From assembly GCA_015489185.1 (NCBI GenBank), contig WGAE01000147.1, positions 1 to 7,620 on the forward strand: a stretch of DNA of 7,620 nt, read 5' to 3'. The stretch's first letter is position 1, and each line of letters starts with the position of its first letter. Origin of the DNA: Campylobacterales bacterium (lineage in GTDB: Bacteria; Campylobacterota; Campylobacteria; Campylobacterales; QNZT01). The position numbers and the translations under genes were made by a program. The notes under the pieces were generated by a model that worked only from the letters and a program-made list of their open reading frames with translations, made no database searches and was not told where the DNA came from. Of this stretch, positions 4,408 through 7,620 are shown piece by piece.

Positions 4408-5601
4408 ATGTTTAAAATCTTTGTATTAATACTTGCAGCATCCCTTTCGCTCCGGGCCGACGAGATGCTCTCTTATTATCAAAAAGTACTGAAGACGCTC
4501 AAGATCGATCAACAATATCAACTGGAGACAAAAAGGGGCGAACTGCAGGTTTCAGGCGCGAATGTCGATCGGTTTACGAACCTTTCTTTCGATATGCGCT
4601 ACACGCGGACCAAAGCCGATACGCTGCAAAACGGTTTTGACGTGATGGATCTGTCAGCGGAAGATTCATTCGACCTTTTCGGCAAATACAGCGATGCAGT
4701 CAAGGTATTGGAACTGCAAAGCGAGGGCAATCTCGAAGAGATTCAGATGCAAAAGCGCGCTTTGTACGGCACATTGGTGCAGATGGTCACACGCTATCGC
4801 AAAAGTGAAAAGCTTCTTGAGCTCTATACGAACTTCTACCGTGAACAGTCAAAGGTTTATGACTCGATGCAAAAAGGGGTAGCGGTGGGTGGTTTCGCCC
4901 GTATGGATGCCCGACGATTCGCCAACGCGCTCGCAATGCTGAAGAACCGCATCATAAATGAGCGCCAATCATTGCAGACGATGCGGACACAACTTTTACT
5001 CTACGCCCCCGGATCGCAGATACCCGATCCGCGCAGTACGACGATCGAATGCGACAAAAAGAGATTTTTATCATTCGATCCTGCCCTTCGTCATGCCAAG
5101 ACCAAAGCCGACATATCCCACCTGGAGGCAAAGAGCGTAGCAAAAGAGTGGCGTCCGGAGGCACTGATCGGCACGGCCTACCAGTCCAACGGCGACCCAA
5201 CCTCCTACGGCGACAACTACAGTGTTTACGGCGGCATACGCTTCGGCTTCAGCAGCGGTATAGGCAAGCGCATCGAAGCCGCCAAGACGGCGGCACTGAA
5301 AGCCGATACGGCCATCGTCGGTGCACGCATCGCGGCCGAACAGCGGTTTTACGCATTGCAAATCGCGTACAAAAGCGCGCGTGAGCGTATGGAAGAACTC
5401 GCTCCGGCCATCAAAATGGCGCGAGAAAATGCCGAGGCGATCAAAGCGGCCTATTTGAAACATTATGTCGATTTCAATACCTATCTTCAAACCATGCAAC
5501 AGTTGCTTGCACTCCAGGAACAGCATCTCGACGCACATTTCGAACATCTTGCCAACGGGATGAAACTCGATGCCTGTTGTCAGGGGAAAATTTATGAGTA
5601 A
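4408..5601 (+). CDS. TolC-family outer-membrane efflux protein
   Basis: A 397-residue protein with a signal peptide (MFKIFVLILAASLSLRA, cleavage near 17) and long amphipathic helices rich in Lys/Glu/Gln/Ala. The two internally related halves of TolC can be made out. The first contains a coiled helix (about 90-200) and the turn VGGFARMDARRFANALAMLK; the second contains SVYGGIRFGFSSGIGKRIEA and EAIKAAYLKHYVDFNTYLQT. The latter is the usual C-terminal 'A...Y..G..D..T.L......L' helix with the G and L positions replaced. It would form the trimeric channel crossing outer membrane and periplasm for the adaptor and RND pump encoded next. It is somewhat shorter than the 420-490 residues common in the family. 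The start has AAGGTGAG (4394-4401) at good spacing. A 73-base gap precedes it, without a terminator. Confidence 0.88.
   Translation: MFKIFVLILAASLSLRADEMLSYYQKVLKTLKIDQQYQLETKRGELQVSGANVDRFTNLSFDMRYTRTKADTLQNGFDVMDLSAEDSFDLFGKYSDAVKVLELQSEGNLEEIQMQKRALYGTLVQMVTRYRKSEKLLELYTNFYREQSKVYDSMQKGVAVGGFARMDARRFANALAMLKNRIINERQSLQTMRTQLLLYAPGSQIPDPRSTTIECDKKRFLSFDPALRHAKTKADISHLEAKSVAKEWRPEALIGTAYQSNGDPTSYGDNYSVYGGIRFGFSSGIGKRIEAAKTAALKADTAIVGARIAAEQRFYALQIAYKSARERMEELAPAIKMARENAEAIKAAYLKHYVDFNTYLQTMQQLLALQEQHLDAHFEHLANGMKLDACCQGKIYE
5582..5587 (+). promoter_or_regulatory. Shine-Dalgarno deciding the start at 5594
   Basis: AGGGGA lies 6 bases before ATG 5594. It chooses this start over the in-frame ATG 5570, which would place eight extra residues before the signal peptide. 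Confidence 0.7.
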
Positions 5602-6637
5602 ATTCTTATTACTGGTGGCACTGTCGCTACAGCTGTTGGCTTTTTTCGAAGAGGATGAGATGCAAAGTGTGCTGCAGGTACCCCAAAAGGTTCGCCCGGT
5701 CACCGTCACAACCGTTGCACCGAAAAGAAGCACCATGCCTCTTACCGTGATGGTTCCTGCGACGGTAGTAAGCGGTGAGGCAATCAGCGTCGCTGTTCGA
5801 TCGGAAGGGGAGTTTGTCCCAAAGGTCTCTTTGTATCAGTTCGTTCATCGAGGCGGGGTCATCGGAGGGTTGAAAAATCCCATGCGAACATTGCAGATCC
5901 AAGGACTTCAGGCTCAGCTCAAGCTGATCGATCGACAGATTGCACAGGCCAAGCAGCAACAAAAGCACCATAAAGAGATGCTGCGGTTGGGCATCATGAG
6001 TGAAGACGCTTTTTTGATGGCTTCCGATGCACTTCGGCAAAAAGAGTTGGAACGTACAAAAATTTTCAACGCTCTTTCTCAGCAGATTCTGTTGCAAAAA
6101 GGTGAAGTGATCCGCGCTCCCGAAGAGGGCTACATCACTTCCCTAGCCCCGTCGGGGAGTTATCTGACATACGGTATGCAGGCGGCGTCAATGAACCCGA
6201 CTCGCATAATAGTGCGTTTGTCCGTGCCGTTCTTTTACGCCATGCGCCTGAAGCCCGGGCAACCTATACGGCTCGAAAGTTCTTTTGCCAACATAAGCGC
6301 CGCAATTACCGCAGTGTTGCCCAATAGCCGCTCCAATCTGATTGATGTCATTGCGAAGCCCGAGAAAAATCTGCCTGTCGGCACCGAACTGCAAGCCAAG
6401 CTGATGATTAGAAACGTAGAAGGCTGGATCATTCCCAAAGACGCGATTGTTTTGGTACAAAATCGCCCGGCTCTGTTTCTGATCAAAAAGAGCAAAGCCA
6501 TACTTCACTTTATTACCGTACAAAAAGATATGATTGACAAGGTCTTGGTCACAGGGCACCTGAAAACCGATGATCAAATCGCCTTGAAAAATGCCTATAT
6601 GCTGCATGACGGCGCAACTGTGGAAGTCGCAAAATGA
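5594..6637 (+). CDS. RND efflux periplasmic adaptor (membrane fusion protein)
   Basis: A 347-residue protein with signal peptide MSKFLLLVALSLQLLA and a mature start FFEEDE. There is no lipobox Cys, so it is probably not a lipoprotein. The split biotinyl/lipoyl-like domain is visible: a first half ending VHRGGVIGGL (84-93), a charged alpha-hairpin rich in Gln and Lys (about 97-169), and a second half, VIRAPEEGYITSLAPSGSYL (172-191). Beta-barrel (RIIVRLSVPFFYAMRLKPGQ) and membrane-proximal (WIIPKDAIVLVQNRPALFLI) domains follow. This is the order of RND adaptors such as AcrA/CusB. The adaptor links the TolC channel to the inner-membrane pump. Its start overlaps the TolC stop by 8 bases and its stop overlaps the pump start by 4 bases. 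No Met/His/Cys metal clusters stand out. Confidence 0.88.
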   Translation: MSKFLLLVALSLQLLAFFEEDEMQSVLQVPQKVRPVTVTTVAPKRSTMPLTVMVPATVVSGEAISVAVRSEGEFVPKVSLYQFVHRGGVIGGLKNPMRTLQIQGLQAQLKLIDRQIAQAKQQQKHHKEMLRLGIMSEDAFLMASDALRQKELERTKIFNALSQQILLQKGEVIRAPEEGYITSLAPSGSYLTYGMQAASMNPTRIIVRLSVPFFYAMRLKPGQPIRLESSFANISAAITAVLPNSRSNLIDVIAKPEKNLPVGTELQAKLMIRNVEGWIIPKDAIVLVQNRPALFLIKKSKAILHFITVQKDMIDKVLVTGHLKTDDQIALKNAYMLHDGATVEVAK

Positions 6638-7620
6638 GAGAGCAAAAAGGTTTTTTCCTCTATATTTTGAAGAATAAACTGGCGATTTTCATTATCATTT
6701 TTTTACTGGCCGCTATCGGCTACAAACTCTCCTTTTCTATCCCCAAAGGTGTTTTTCCGAACGTCTTTTTCCCACGCATTGAAGTAAGTATCGAAAACGG
6801 CTATGCGCCGATAAAACAGATGCTTTTCTCCGTGACCAAGCCCAGCGAAGAGGCACTCAAAACAGTACAGGATGTCGAGAAGATCGTCTCGACCACCTCT
6901 ATCGGTTCGACCGATATCAGTCTCTATTTCAACTGGAATATCGACCCTTATCTGGCATACCAGCTGGTACAGGCCCGTGTCGCGGATATCAAAAACCGCA
7001 TCCCCCCTTCCGCTTCTATTACCATCCGCCAGGCAACACCGAGTATCTATCCTGTCTCCATTTACGCTATCGGCTCCAATTCCGTCTCCCGCGCAAAACT
7101 TACCGAGAAACTCTATTATGAACTCAAACCGGTACTGCTCTCTATCCCGGGAGTCTATGATATAGAGATAAAAGCACCGGCATGGAGTGAATACAAACTC
7201 CTGCTCGATGCAAAAAAAGTAAGATCATACGGACTGGATGTACAAACGATTATCGATCAGCTCAAAGCGCAGAATCTCATAGAGTTTATGGGGCTGATTC
7301 GGGATTATCATAAACAGTATGTTCTTTCTCTCTATCAAAAAAGTGAAGATGCTTCCAGATTACTGGATCTTGATATCGCACTGCCAAATCAAAAATCGGT
7401 TAAGTTGAGTGATATCGCGCTGCTTGTGGAGAGAACAAATCCCGTCAAAGCCACTAGCGCCGCCACGGGTTTTAAAAACGGTGTAGTTTTCAATCTCCTG
7501 AGACAACCCAATGCCAATGCCATCGATGTCGCAAAAAAGTTTGATGAAAAACTCAAAGAGCTCTCCCCTGCCTTGCAAAAAGAGGATATCAAAATCGTCA
7601 ACTACTACAATGGTACCGAT
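6634..7620 (+). CDS. RND efflux pump, N-terminal part (runs off right edge)
   Basis: Open for 329 codons from ATG 6634 to the window edge with no stop; a full RND pump has about 1000-1050 residues, so about a third is present. The first membrane helix (about 16-34) is followed by IPKGVFPNVFFPRIEVSIEN (36-55), equivalent to the 'LP...FP....P.I.V...Y' strand after TM1. Then come the porter-domain patterns: PSEEALKTVQDVEKIVSTTS, SLYFNWNIDPYLAYQLVQAR, IPPSASITIRQATPSIYPVS and LLSIPGVYDIEI. It is the proton-driven inner-membrane component that works with the TolC channel and adaptor. The region does not show whether it belongs to the metal (CzcA/CusA) or organic (AcrB) class, because the TM4 acid residues and substrate sites lie beyond the edge. 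GGAAG (6622-6626) is its ribosome site. Confidence 0.9.
   Translation, partial: MREQKGFFLYILKNKLAIFIIIFLLAAIGYKLSFSIPKGVFPNVFFPRIEVSIENGYAPIKQMLFSVTKPSEEALKTVQDVEKIVSTTSIGSTDISLYFNWNIDPYLAYQLVQARVADIKNRIPPSASITIRQATPSIYPVSIYAIGSNSVSRAKLTEKLYYELKPVLLSIPGVYDIEIKAPAWSEYKLLLDAKKVRSYGLDVQTIIDQLKAQNLIEFMGLIRDYHKQYVLSLYQKSEDASRLLDLDIALPNQKSVKLSDIALLVERTNPVKATSAATGFKNGVVFNLLRQPNANAIDVAKKFDEKLKELSPALQKEDIKIVNYYNGTD

Noticed and set aside
5071..5736. A 221-codon minus-strand open frame across the TolC and adaptor genes
   Set aside because: It is a shadow of two well-supported plus-strand genes with family motifs and has no motif of its own.
6872..7165. A 97-codon plus-strand open frame within the RND pump region
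   Set aside because: It lies in another frame of the pump gene and is rich in Ser and Pro from frame-shifted reading; the pump frame is the one with the motifs.
1..7620. tRNA, rRNA, CRISPR array or insertion sequence
   Set aside because: I saw no cloverleaf with a GTTCGA-type arm, no regularly spaced repeats and no transposase motifs on either strand.

Overview
The window looks like a chromosomal or large-plasmid segment of a Campylobacterota (epsilonproteobacterial) organism, possibly a Sulfurimonas/Sulfurovum-type bacterium. That is a judgement from protein style, the AT-rich intergenic sequence and TATAAT-type promoters with weak -35 boxes; no marker gene settles the taxon.

Left part (1-1740) is accessory in character. 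The start of a tyrosine recombinase gene runs off the left edge on the minus strand. Behind its start codon lies a 28-bp sequence built like a Xer/dif core site: two imperfect inverted 11-bp arms around a 6-bp centre. It also lies next to the recombinase's own putative -10 box. A strong plus-strand promoter (352-381) points the other way. It reads through a leader with two mutually exclusive hairpins and a 32-codon hydrophobic small ORF. Next come a gene pair: a 114-aa protein with a ribbon-helix-helix-like segment, and an ~80-residue stand-alone WGR-domain protein. After these, on the minus strand, is a decayed HDOD-domain gene that has lost its 5' half and is frameshifted.

Right part (1740-7620) is a tightly packed plus-strand transport cluster. 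In order it holds a secreted PepSY protein, an ABC-2 ATPase with NosF-like features, its six-helix permease, a secreted and membrane-anchored small protein, a TolC-family outer-membrane channel, an RND periplasmic adaptor, and the N-terminal third or so of an RND pump that runs off the right edge. Starts and stops overlap by 4-8 bases at four of the junctions, which suggests translational coupling. A 73-base gap without a visible terminator separates the PepSY/ABC half from the TolC/adaptor/RND half. The likely reading is one envelope-export locus with two energy-coupling modules, one driven by ATP and one by the proton-motive force. The substrate cannot be read from the sequence.
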